Positions 24,778 to 35,529 of a stretch of 64,000 nucleotides of DNA are shown here, one piece after another. How positions within the stretch are numbered: position 1 is the stretch's first letter; the number at the start of each line of letters is the position of its first letter. The translations under genes and the position numbers were made by a program. Below the pieces are notes generated by a model that made no database searches, had not been told where the DNA came from, and was given only the letters and a program-made list of their open reading frames with translations. The DNA is from Mastigamoeba balamuthi. Lineage: Eukaryota > Evosea > Mastigamoebida > Mastigamoebidae. The DNA is taken from NCBI GenBank assembly GCA_902651635.1, contig CACRSC010000012.1:100060-164059 (forward strand), in the 5' to 3' direction.

Positions 24778-25591
24778 CTACTTGGAGCGCTGCAGGGGCC
24801 AGCGGAAGAAGACCTTGCCGTCGGCGTCGACCTTCTTCGCAGCCGAGTGCGCGCTGAGCTTCCTGCGCAGGGACATGTCGTGGCACATCTCCCCGAGCTT
24901 CTCGGCCCTCTTCTCCCTCTGCTCGGCCTCGGCGTAGGCCCTCATCCTCACCTTGGCGTCCTTGGGCGTCTGCTTGCCCTGCACCAGCTTCTCTTCCCGC
25001 AGCTGCGACAGGTGCGGCCTGACGCGGCTGTTGACGAGCTCCGGCGCCGTGTCGAAGTACTCGGCAGCGTCGAACTTCTGCACGTCGTCCGCGGACTCCA
25101 TGAACACCACGTGCTTGTTGGCCGCCGGTGCGCTCAGGCCGTGCAGAGACGCGCGGATGCGCTCGGCCCTGCGCCTGTCGATCTCGCGCCTCATGGTGAG
25201 GTAGCTCTCGTCCTGTGCCGCAAAGAGAGGGAAGGGGAATTGCGTTATTGCTGTGCGTCATTCCACCACACGAGAGCCGTGGGAGAAACGGGTCTCGCAC
25301 CTGATCGCGCATGAGGCGCAGCTCGGCCTCGGTCCAGCGCCTGGGGGCCTCGGTGCTCTCCCACTTGCCGTCGGCCATGCGCGAGCGCATCATGCCGAAG
25401 GCGAACTCGTCGGCGTTGCGGTCGGCCGCCTTGCGCTTGAGCGAGAGGATCTGCTCCCTCTTGCGCTTGAACACGCGCGCGCGCTCCACATAGTCCTTGT
25501 GCTTCTCCAGGAACCCCGCGCCGTGGCGGGCGCGCGACGTCGGCTGCGACCTCTCCTTGTGTATGCGGCGCTTGAACTGGTACTTGCCCAT
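24778..25591 (-). CDS. UTP11: U3 snoRNP-associated protein UTP11
   Basis: Component of the small-subunit processome needed for 18S rRNA maturation in the nucleolus. Two exons (25301-25591 and 24778-25212) give 241 residues, close to the usual 250. Diagnostic features: HKERSQP near the N-terminus, then LEKHKDY, the ADEFAFGM block and HVVFMESADDVQKFD, matching the family's HVVF...V..FD. The basic, Lys/Arg-rich composition and basic C-terminus are also typical. Start chosen at 25591 because it gives the conserved N-terminus. It lies immediately downstream of METAP2 on the same strand. Confidence 0.93.
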
Positions 25592-25702
25592 CGCCGGTGT
25601 CTTGCGCTCCGAGCCGAGTGGTCTCTGCTGAAGAGAAGGGGAGGAGGGAAGATATTATCCGAAGATGACATCAACACGGGGTAATTCTCTCTGAATTAAA
25701 AC

Positions 25703-25718
25703 GATAACAATTGTTATC
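25703..25718. promoter_or_regulatory. 16-bp perfect palindrome between METAP2 and UTP11
   Basis: GATAACAATTGTTATC lies 36 nt past the METAP2 stop codon and about 110 nt upstream of the UTP11 start. The function is unknown. It could be a dyad regulatory site for UTP11 or part of the METAP2 3' end. Confidence 0.4.
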
Positions 25719-25753
25719 AGGGTTCTTTGCGGCGGAAGGGGGTGGTGGGCCAC

Positions 25754-27314
25754 TCAATAGTCGTCGCTGTGCGTGAAGACCTCCTTGCACGTGGGCTTGA
25801 GCGCGACCGTGTGCTCAAACTGCGCGACGTACGAGCCGCGCTCGTCGTGCAGCGGCGGGTACGGGTTGACGGCGCCGCAGTCGACGAGGGCCTTGAGCGC
25901 CAGCTGGTAGCCCTTCTGCTGGCCCTCCATCTCGAGCCACCTCTTGGCAAACGCCAGCGTGCCGTGGTGCTTGCCGATGTGCCCCAGCAGCTCGCGGGCG
26001 CGGGCCACGCGCGACTGGTGCGCGCCGACGTTGTCGGGGCTCTTCATGTAGTGCGAGCAGTCGGGCCCGTCCTGCACGAACCCGCGGCCCGTGCTGCCGA
26101 ACGTCTCGATGGCGAACGTGTCGCCCTCCTCCATGCGCGTGCCCTCGCCGCCCCTGACGATGGGGACCGACTTGCCGGCGTGGATGAGGTAGTCGCCGAC
26201 GCTGTGGCCGTAGAGGTTGCGGATGGGCTTGACGCCGAGCGTCTTGCCGCCGAGCTCGACCTCGTACGACTCCATGACGTCCTGGATCTCCGAGCCCACG
26301 TCGCACAGGCGCACGTCGACGCCGCACGCCTTGACGCCGGCCCACGTGGCCTCGCGCACGGCCTCGAGCAGCGGGTCGAACTTGTGGTCAAACGCCACCG
26401 TGAAGGCGCTGTCGATGATCCGCCCGTTGACGTGCACGCCCATGTCGACCTTGAGCACGTCGCTGGCCTGCAGCACCGTCTTGTCCCCGGGGTTGGGCGT
26501 CCAGTGCGCCGCGATGTTGTTGACGCTCAGCCCGCAGGGGAACGCGATGCCCGCGCCCAGCGCGTCCGGTGCCGAGAGCTTGCGGATGGCCCCCTCGATG
26601 CGGTCCGCGATCGTCGTCATCGGCAGCCCGGGCTTCAGCCACGTCCGCGCCCACTTGCGCACCTCCTTGTGGATCTCCGCCGCCTGCCGCCAGTCGTCGT
26701 ACGCCGGCCCCTTGAGCCTCTCCAGCGCCCGCAGCTCCTCGTTGGTCGTGCGGCTCGTGTTCCAGCTTCGCCAGGGGGCCGCCCGTCAGTATCGATCCCC
26801 GTATCGGGAAAACGATCTGGTAAATTGGGGACTCACTCCTGGTGGTACTCCATGAGGTGCCCGACCTCGAACGTCTCGAACAGCTCCGTGACGCGCACCG
26901 ACGGCGGGTCCGTCTGCTTCTTGCCCTTGGGCTTGGCCTTGGGCGCCTGCGCCGCGGCCCCGGCGGCCGCAGAGGCCTCGGCGGGCGCAGCGCCAGCGGC
27001 CCCAGCGGCCCCAGCAGAGGCGGTCTTGGCCTTCTTCTTCTTCTTCCGCTTCTTCTTCTTGTCCGCCGCGCCTGCACCGGCCTCTGCAGAGGACGAGGGG
27101 GCCGCAGGGGCGTGGGCCACGTGTCAGCTGCGGGGGGACACGGAGAATGACGTGGTGCGAGGACACCTGGGGTGCCGTCGACGGCGGTGGCGTCGGGGGC
27201 GTGCTCGTCGTCGGCCTCGTCCTCGCTCTCGTGCGCCTCCTCGGCGTCCGCGGGGCGCTTGTTGGAGTCAGCCGCTGCTGCTGCTGCTGCTGCTGCCGGT
27301 GCCTGCTCTGCCAT
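25754..27314 (-). CDS. METAP2: Methionine aminopeptidase 2
   Basis: Cytosolic dinuclear-metal enzyme that removes the initiator Met. Exons 27167-27314, 26837-27083 and 25754-26765, 468 residues. The first intron must be spliced to the acceptor before 27083, because an in-frame TGA lies between the nearer acceptor and the conserved frame. The second join restores QDWNTSRTT, equivalent to the human WRTT segment. The N-terminus is Ala/acidic, then poly-Lys (ribosome/eIF2-binding type). Metal ligands are all present: Asp in KVDMGVH, Asp in IIDSAFTV, His in YGHSVGDY, Glu in FAIETFGSTG and Glu in AQFEHT. The conserved C-terminus ends DDY. Poly-Ala is encoded by a GCT/GCA repeat (about 27272-27297). 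Confidence 0.97.
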
Positions 27315-27436
27315 GGTGAGAGTGTCTCTGTGCTCAGGCACTGCAACAAACAAAAAAAGAAAAAAAAAGGGTACCGGAAGATAGACGGCCAAATATCGGG
27401 AAGGAACTTCCCCTCCAGCAGAGAAACCAAACAAAA

Positions 27437-27509
27437 ACTCCCGAGCGGGGAATTGAACCCCGATCAGCCATGTGACAGACGGCTATACTAAACCGTTATA
27501 CTACTCGGG
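27437..27509 (-). tRNA. tRNA-Asp (anticodon GTC)
   Basis: 73 nt without intron. Acceptor arms TCCCGAG and CTCGGGA with G discriminator; D arm; anticodon stem GCCGT/ATGGC with loop CTGTCAC (GTC); T arm GGGG-TTCAATT-CCCC. It lies between METAP2 and the divergent SCFD2 gene. Confidence 0.95.
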
Positions 27510-27719
27510 ATGTTTACGGAAGTGACGATTGGGATCCGTCCCATTTATACAGGGCGTCCTCCACTCATCGGGGCCCAGCTCGCCTTTGGCACCGTTCCTC
27601 CTGCACGCCAGCATTCCCGTCACTCACGAGACTGACCAAGCATCATTCTTGGCGAATTGTCCGATCGTCAACGCCGTTTGGCCAGATTCGCGTATCTTCG
27701 CCAGGCGAAACGTAGCGCG

Positions 27720-30104
27720 ATGATGAATCCCGGCCACGCCGCCAGCGAGGGCCTCCGCGAGGTCCTCCCCGACCTCCGCGGCGCCCACGTCTACGCCGAC
27801 CGCTCCTTCTCCGACCTCCTCTCCGCCGCCGTCGGCGCCGGCCCCCTCTGCTCCGCCTGCGCGTCGCTCTCGCCGCTCCCGTCGTCGACGTCGCCGTCGT
27901 CTTCCACGTCATCGCCCACGTCACCGCGCGTCAACGGAGGCTGCGCGGATCCCGCCAGCGGGGACGTGTCGTCCAACGTCGTCTTCTTCGTCGGGTCGTT
28001 CCTGACGGCGTCGATGGATGACGTGGCACGCGTGCTGCGGTCGCGCGTGTGCGGCGAGTGCGTCGTGTACTGCGCCGTCAGCAACCTCGGCCACGCGCGC
28101 CTGCCCAACGCCTCGCAGAGGCAGTTCGGCGCCGTCGGGGCCTACGGGTGCGCACCTGCCCCGCGACGAGCAGACCCGCCAGAGACCCGGTGACCCTCAC
28201 CGGCGCGTATGGGGCTTGGGTTCCCAGGTGGGCGACCGAGCTGGCCAAGGCTGCCATGGAGGAGGCCCGGGCCGCTGCTGGTTTGACGTCCAAGTCCATC
28301 AGGCCGCCGTGAGTAGAGAGAGGCGACCCTTGCGCCCGCTGTCTGACGCGCCCCCCCTCCCCCTCTGCTCGCGCAGGGTGGTCTCGGTGGTGCACATGCC
28401 GCACTCGTGCTGCCCATTCACGAGCAACGCCTTCCTGCTGCCCACGGGGACGCCCGACTCGCCGCTGCTGCTGCGCGACTCCTGCGCGCTCTCTGAGTGC
28501 GCACCCCCCTTCCCTCTCCGCAGGGGGCAGCTCACCACCCCCCCCCCCTCGCGCTCGCGCAGGCTCTCCGCGGCCCAGCAGTCGCTGCTGGCGCTCACCG
28601 CCGAGCGGCTCGCCGGCGCCCTGTCGGCGTGCAACGCCCGCTGCGACGTGTGGACCGTCGGCCCCGCCGCGAGGCTCCTCGGCAACATGCTCCAGCCCTC
28701 CCCCGCAGGCGCCACGCAGCCCGTCTCCCTCATCCTCATCGACAGGGTGCGGAGTCCCCCGCACGGTCAGACCCTCCCTGACCGCCGGGGCCTGCGCAGG
28801 GCCTGGACCTCGTGGCCCCCCTCAGCCACGGGGGCAACATGCTGGACAGGATCTTCGCCGTGCTGCCCGAGCGCGGGGCGTGCGACGTCTGCGTCAACAC
28901 GGCGCCGCTGTTCGGGGCCGGGCTCGAGCCCGGGGACGTCTCGGGCAGCCTCGCGCACCCCGGCGACGTAGCGGCGTCGCGCCTGCTCGACGTGTTCCTG
29001 CGCCAGCCCCCCAAGCAGGCCCTCGTCTTTGCCAGGAAGCAGTTCGACATCGCTGCGCCCACACAGAAGGAGGACCTCTCCGCGGCGCTGGCCACTGTCG
29101 CGCGCTCCAAGGTCCTCTCGGCGCTGCGCGGCAACGTCGGCATCTTCGACCTCTGCGCCGCGGGGTGCGAGGCCCTCGAGTGCAGCGAGCACGAGCGGTG
29201 GGACCAGCTGTGGTCCGCGGAGAAGGTCCTGCAGCTCGCGGGCGACGAGGGCGTGGCCGCCCAGAAGACAGTGGTCTCGCAGCTGCAGGACCTCGCCAGC
29301 CGCCCGCTGCCCTGCGCCAGCGGCGACGGCTTCAAGACTCTGGAGCTGCCGTCGTTCCTGCGCATTGCCGCGCTTGCGTACTCGCTGGTCGGCCCGGAGA
29401 TGGCCCTGTGCGGCGGGTCCGAGATGGGCTCGATCATCAGCCAGCTCGCCGAGGAAGCCGTGGCAAACCCCGCGGACTACAAGTGGCTCACGGGAACGAC
29501 GGAGGGCCCCGCGTCGCAGGCCGCGGCGAGGGAGAAGCTCAAGGAGGTGTTCCAGAGGTTCGTGCAGCTGGCGTCTGCAAGGTCGTCCCTGCGAGATTAC
29601 ACGCGGGTCCTGAAGGGCCCGTTCGGCGCCAGCAGCTACACCAGCGTCGCGGCTCAGGTGCTGGAGGACGTCCTGCACCAGGACCCGTCAAGGCCGCTCT
29701 CGGACCTTCACAGGGCGTCTGCGCCCGGCGTCGGAGGGTTGCTGCGCAAAGGCTTTAGGCACGCTAGCGCACAGCATCTTCCTTCTACCGATCTCATCGG
29801 ATCCCTACAGCATGTGGGGACTGTCAGGAGGAGCAGAGACAAGACCGTCCCAAAACAGCACCGTTGTGCTGTTCTTCGTGGGTGGGGTCTCGTGCATCGA
29901 GATGCAAGCAGTCGCCGAAATCGCGTCGTCCCATCCGGAATACCAGGTCACCTCCCTCAGCACTCTTTAAGCGCTACTGCATGCAAACTGATCACCGCCT
30001 TTGGCTTATACTAACAGGTCCTCGTCGGGTCCACAAACATAACGAAGCACCGGTCGACACTGGACTCGCTCATCGGCTCCAACAGCCCTCAGACCTGCTG
30101 GTGA
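27720..30104 (+). CDS. SCFD2: Sec1/Munc18-like protein SCFD2
   Basis: SM-like protein of the SCFD2 (STXBP1-like) branch, expected in SNARE-dependent membrane traffic. Seven exons: 27720-28147, 28228-28308, 28377-28496, 28563-28746, 28800-29758, 29811-29946 and 30018-30104; 664 residues, near the human 684. Family landmarks: LDLVAPLSHGGNMLD, the helix-rich middle, LKGPFGASSYTSVAAQVLED, GLLRKGFSMWG, FFVGGVSCIEMQAV and VLVGSTNITKH near the end. The fifth intron (29759-29810) is GC-AG; only this splice restores KGFSM, equivalent to TGFSM in the human protein. Introns have G-rich GTGCGC donors. It converges on the coiled-coil gene at 30207. Confidence 0.92.
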
Positions 30105-30206
30105 TTGGAGGGCACGCACGGAGGCAACGAAACCAGAACGCATCTATACCAAAGTAACATCATTTGTAGTGTGCTTGTGCGGGACAAAGGCGGAGCAGCG
30201 AGCGAC

Positions 30207-33200
30207 TCAGTGGAAGTCGATCTCGTCGTCGTCGGCCTGGGCCATCTTGGCCTTGAGCGCCGCCTGGCGCTTGAGCTCGGCCTGCTCCCCGCGCATCCTG
30301 ATCTGGTCGAGCACGCCCCCCATCTTGGAGCTCGTCTTGTTGCGCTGCGCACGCAGCTCCTCCTCCTCCTTCTGCTTCCTGTAGAGGTCCTTGAGGCGCT
30401 GCGCGATCTCGGGCACCTTGTCCACCTCGGTCTTGACAATCTCCACGCTCTTGGCCTTGCGCATCTTGGCGACCTCCTTCTCGTCGATCTCGAGGAACAG
30501 CGACTCCTCCCACACGCGCATCTTCTTGAACGCCGTCACGGGCTGCAGCGGGTGCGCCCGGATCAGGAACGGGTACGCCGTCACCATGAGCTCCAGGAAG
30601 TTGATGTTGCTGCCGCGAGCGTAAGAGGGAGGGAGAGGACCTCGTCGTCAGTCCCAGAGCTCCTCCGCAAGCACCGGGAGGGACAGGGGAGGGGAGCTGC
30701 TGGCTACCTGCTGAACTTCTCGAGGAACTTGGTGACGGCCTGCGGCATCATGTCGGCGGGGCAGTCCTCCGCGTCCTTGAGCAGCGAGCGCAGGGCGAGC
30801 TCTATCTGCTCCTGCGTCTTGGTGCTCGGCGGGTCGAACTTCCTCTTGGGCGGCTCGGGCTTGGCGAGCTGCTCAGGCTTGGGCATCGGCGGTGGCGGCG
30901 GCGGCGCTGGCGTCCCGTTGCTCGCGGGCGCAGGCGACGGCGACGGCGTCTTCTCCGCCGCCGGCGAGACCGACTTGGGCTGCGCTGCCACGACGGGCGT
31001 CTGCGACGCGGGCGCCGGCGACGTCTCCGGGGCCTGAGCGGCCGGCTTCTGCGGTATCGGCTGGACCGCAGCGGCCTGCTGCTGGGCCACGGCCACCGCT
31101 GGCGCCACGACCATACCCGGCACAGCCCCTGCGGCCGCGGCTGCAGCGCCGAACAGGGGCATCTGGGGCACCGGCACGCTCTGGACGCCCTGGACGCCGG
31201 GCATCATGCCGGCCATGCCCGTCATGCCGAGGAGGAACTGCTGCTGCATCATCTTGAAGGTCATCTCGCTCTGCATGACGTGCTGCTGCAGCGCCTCGAC
31301 CTGCTGGGCCAGCGCCTGCTTCTCCTCGCCCGCCCGCGTGCACTGCACCTCCAGGTCGCGGATCTGCAGCACGTGGCGCTCGATCTGCTGGCGAGCGTTG
31401 GCCAGCTCCTCCTGCGCGCCCACGCCGGCGCGCTCCGTGTCGCTGCGGGCCTGCGTGAGGCGGGTGATCTCGGCCAGCAGGTTCGCCTTCTCCGCTGCCG
31501 CCTTCTCGGCCACGGCTCTCTGCTCGGCCGACGCTGCCGTCGCCAGCTCGGCCTCGTGGCGCAGCTGCTCCGCCTGGCCCCTGGCCGAGGCCAGCTCCGC
31601 CTCGTGCAGCGCCGTCTCGCGCTCCACTTTGGCCACCAGGGCGTCCTGTGGGAGATTCACCCGGGAACACGTCAGTTGATTTTCCCCCGATATTTTGCCT
31701 GCGAGGATTCCAGGAAACGGCGTGCCTTGAGCTGCGTGGCGATGGCCGCGGCCTGCTGGGCGTCCTTGACCTTGGTGTTGGCAGCCGCGATCTCGGCGTC
31801 GCGCTCGGCGACGGCCTTCTCGAGCTCGGCGACGCGCGTCGTCAGCGCCGCGATCTGCGCGTCCATGCGCGCGTTCTCGGCCGCCGAGCGCTGGGTGCCC
31901 GTGGCGCCGTTGGCCAGCGCCGACTTCTCCTGCCGGAGGACCTCGAGGGCGTCCTCGAGCGCCTTGAGCTTGGCCGCGTGCTCCTTCTTCATCTCGTCGA
32001 TGTGGTTCTCGAGGTCCATGACCTCCTCCGCGCGGTCCTGCGCCTTGCGCTCGGCAGCGCTCAGCAGCGAGCTCGTGTGCTTGACCTCGCCGCAGACGGC
32101 GTTGAGCTTGGCGGTGACCTCCTTGACGGCGACCTCCTTCCTCTTGTCGGCGTTGGCCAGGCTGTTTCCGGAGGGGAGCTGGCTGGTCAGGCGCAGGCAT
32201 TTCTCCAAACAGACGCAGGCAAAAGAAAATAGGGGCACACCTCTCCTCGGCGGCCTTGAGGCGGGACTCGGCGTCGGCGAGGCGCGCGGCGACGTCGTCG
32301 ATCTCGCCGTTCTTGGCGCGGAGCTGCGACTCCTTGTCGAGCATCGCGGCCTCGTGGACCTGCACGGCGTTGAGCGCCTTGGAGAGCTTGGCGCCCATCG
32401 AGAGCTTCTCCTGCTCGATGGCGTTGCGCTGGGCCTCGATCTCGCCCAGTTGGTGCTCAAAGCGCTCGGTCATCGTCTTGCGCTGCTTGTCCATCGCCCA
32501 CACGCTCTCGCTCTTGATCAGCTCCAGCTCGGCCATCAGCCGCGCGATCGTCGCGCGGTCGTCCTCGTCGCCGCCGCCGCTGCTCTTCTTGGCCGACGCC
32601 GTGGCCGCCGACGAGACCGACCGCGAGTGCGGCTGCCCCTTGCTGTCGACGCTGCTCGTCGACCCCGTGTGCCCGTGCGGCGCCCTGGCCAGCGTCGGCG
32701 CCGCCGCTGCCGCCGCCTGCGTGCGGCTCGCCGCCGGAGTCGCGGGCGCGTTCATCAGGGACCAGATGTCCTCGTCCTCGCCGTCCTCTGCGGGGCCCTT
32801 GGCCGCCGCAGAGGCCGTGGAGGCCGAGGTGGTGGACTTCTTGGCCTTGAGCTCCTTCTTGGCGTCCTCGGGCATCTTGTCCACGCGCGCCCAGATGTCC
32901 TCCTCGTCGCCGTCGCTGCTGCGCACCGACTTGGCCCCGGGCGACTTGCGGTCCGTGTCGGGCGGCATCGACAGCCGCTTGTCCTTGTCCCTGGTGCGCT
33001 TGCGGTCCTTGTCCTTGTCCTCGCTGCTGCGCTTCTTGGCGTCCTTGTCCTTGTCCTTGTCGCGCGAGCGGTGCGACGACCCCCCGATGCTGATCGTGTC
33101 CGGCAGGTCCGTCGACCCCGTCGACTCCCCGCGCGACCTCGTCAGGTCGCCGCCCTGTGGCCCGCGCCGTTGCTCAGATCGCTCTAAAAGCCCCTCATCC

Positions 33201-33577
33201 CCCACTCCCCGTATGCGAGATCGCCGCTCTCGTCTCCGCCCCCCGAACTGAGTGCCGTAGAGAATATTTCTCCATCGAGTGGTCCGCTTTTCTGCGTAGA
33301 ACAATGCCCACATTTCCGCCGCGCTGGGGCTGGCGCGCGCGAGGGACGGCCGAGGGAGGACCCCTGCAGGGGCAGGCGGGGAGATGCGCACGGCGTCGGG
33401 CTTGTCTTTGTGGGACCTGTGGCGGTCCTTGTCCTTGGACGATCGCTCCTTGTCCTTCTCCGACGGCGGCGAGGTGGACGGCACTGGCACTACGCCCCCG
33501 GCGGCGTCCTTCTCTCCCTTGTCCCTGTGCCTGTGCTCCGACTGCGGGGGGTTGTTTGCGTCGTGGCCGCGTAGCAA
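30207..33577 (-). CDS. Large coiled-coil protein with Lys/Asp-Ser/Arg N-terminus
   Basis: Exons: 33392-33577 (start not settled: this frame opens at a TTG), 32241-33154, 31726-32161, 30708-31645 and 30207-30609, all phase-compatible; about 960 residues. The N-terminal third is repetitive KDKD/RSRDK-type charged sequence with two EDIW motifs (DEEDIWARV, DEDIWSLM). A long central coiled coil follows, then a Pro/Ala/Gln-rich hinge and a helical C-terminal domain (NFLELMVTAYPFLIRAHPL...) ending in DDDEIDFH. The intron 31646-31725 needs a GC donor (AAG before GCACGC) to keep frame. No enzyme domain is seen; a scaffold or cytoskeletal role is plausible but unproved. The true start may be in an upstream exon. 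Confidence 0.6.
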
Positions 33578-34390
33578 AGTGAATTTGAAATCACAATTTG
33601 AAAAAATAGAGCATCAAAAAAAGGCGAGTAGGCTGTGCGTATGCGGAGGGCAGCGGAACGGGAGGGCAGCAGCAGCAGAGCCAGCGCACCTTCTTCTTCT
33701 TGTCGTCCAATGCCGCGGCTGCGGCAAACCCCGTCGGGAACGGCGCTATCGCAAGGGGCGCGCCTGTGCCACGTCAGCGTTAGCTCCGGAGAGGGCGAAG
33801 AGGACGAGAGGGGGGAGAGACGACGACGGCTGCCGACCTTCGGACTTCTTCCTGACATCGCCCTGAGCGTCCCGAGGGTCAGACACGGCGCGGGGGGCTG
33901 GGGCTGGGGGAGTGCGGGGTGGTGGAGGGGCGATGCGGGGTCGCACCATGGCGCCTGTGCTGGTCTGGGAGGTGCAACGCGCAGAGGAGGTTATTTTAGT
34001 TGTGATGCGTGTTGCTGGGAGAAAACCGCGATATCTCTATCTATCCGCTTTTAATAACCGTCGGGGCGCACCCCCTCGTTCGCGGTAAGGACGAGGTCTG
34101 GTGTGCTCGCTGAGGGTCTCGCACGATCAACGGGGGACACCTCCACAGCAACCGGATATCATCCGCGAGATCTTCCCAGAGTCTTACACGGGGCAGTAAA
34201 GGCGCCGCAGAGGGGCCCAACCGGATCCAGCGCTTCTCGCTCCTGCGGGGAGCAGGCAGCAGGAGAGCAGCACTTGCACCGGGGGCTCGGTGGCGGTTTC
34301 CGCGATTCCGCACGAAAAATCTCGGAATTCTCCAATGATAGCACAGTTTCGGTTGCATAGATCTGAAAAATAAGCGTCTCTGCGCCCTAA
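33578..34390. other. Intergenic between divergent genes
   Basis: About 0.8 kb between the coiled-coil gene (minus) and the Sel1 gene (plus). Likely holds both promoters and possibly an unrecognised 5' exon of the coiled-coil gene. I see no conserved coding frame. Confidence 0.5.
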
Positions 34391-35349
34391 ATGAGCTGCT
34401 CCGAGGCTGTCGATCCCGTGCGGCTCTCGGTCCAGAGCTGGTCCCGCGGCGACCTCGACGCCGCGCGCCGCGCCTGTGAGGACGTCCTCTCGCGCCGCAC
34501 GTCGTACCCCGTCCACGCGACCATCGTCTGCGGGCTCGTCCTGCGCGGGCTCATCCGCGAGCGCCCGTCGGTCTTCCCGCGTATCTCCGACACCTCCGAG
34601 TCCAGAATCGACTCCCTGATGAACGCGGTCAAGGCGGCCTGCGCTATGCCCGCGGCGGCCTCGGCTGCCGTGGGGCTGCTCGAGAGCCTGCGCCCGACCT
34701 ACGCCGCTGCCGCGTGGGTCCAGGCGGCCATGTACTTCCCCTGGGAGACCGCGTCGTCGACCAGGGCGGTCTTCGCGGACATGTTCAAGTGCGCGCGCCT
34801 CTACGCAGAGGCCGCGGAGCGCGGCTTCGCGGCGGGACTCAACAGCCTCGGGTGCCGGTACGAGGACGGCGAGGGCGTGGCGCTGGACAAGGCCGAGGCC
34901 GTGCGGCTGTTCCGGGCGGCAGGGGACCTGGGCCACACGACCGCCTCGTACAACTACGCGCGCATGGTCAGGCGCTGCGAGGGCGTCAACGCCACCGCCG
35001 CCGAGGCCGCCGCCGCCATGGAGCGCGCCGTGCTGATGGGCAGCACCGACGCCATGAAGTGCCTGGGCGTCATGGCGCTGCGGGGCGAGGGAATCGCCAA
35101 GTGAGCTCCTCTCCCTCTCCAGTGGAGGAATTCAATTGACTCAGAGCCGAGCCCGGCAGGGACGAGACGAGGGCGGCGCGGCTGTTCGAGATGGCGGTCG
35201 AGAGGGGGGAGACGCAGGCAAAGGACTTCCTGGCCCTGATGGCCGCGACGGGGCCCGGGACGTGGGGCGCCTCGCAGGACATGCGCAGGGCCGGCTCGCT
35301 GTGGCGCGAAACGGCCAACAAGAAGCTCAAAACGCTGCTGGCCCGCTAG
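34391..35349 (+). CDS. Sel1-like (TPR-type) repeat protein, 299 aa
   Basis: Two exons (34391-35100 and 35160-35349); the intron 35101-35159 is phase 2 and contains a TTGACT branch-like motif. The C-terminal half carries Sel1-type repeats: YAEAAERGFAAGLNSLGCRY.DGEGV, then LFRAAGDLGHTTASYNYARM, AMERAVLMGSTDAMKCLGVM and LFEMAVERGETQAKDFLALM. The N-terminal half is helical and unassigned. Sel1 repeats are protein-interaction solenoids, used for example in ERAD adaptors. No signal peptide or membrane segment is visible, so a cytosolic adaptor is the simplest reading. Confidence 0.75.
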
Positions 35350-35529
35350 GCCTCTTGGCGGGCCACCAGAGCTCCCCCATCTCTACGCTGTAAATCAGAG
35401 CCAATCAAGTAATGTGCACATAAAAAAGAGAATTGTGGACACACTGGCTTGTATTTATTGTGCATAGCGGGGGATGAAGGGCACAGAACGACTCTCCATC
35501 AGCGGCTCCCTCGGGCCAGCGGAGGGGGC

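Noticed and set aside
27147-27491. Plus-strand open frame across the METAP2 first exon
   Set aside because: It is antisense to poly-Ala/acidic coding sequence and runs into the tRNA; no supporting motif.
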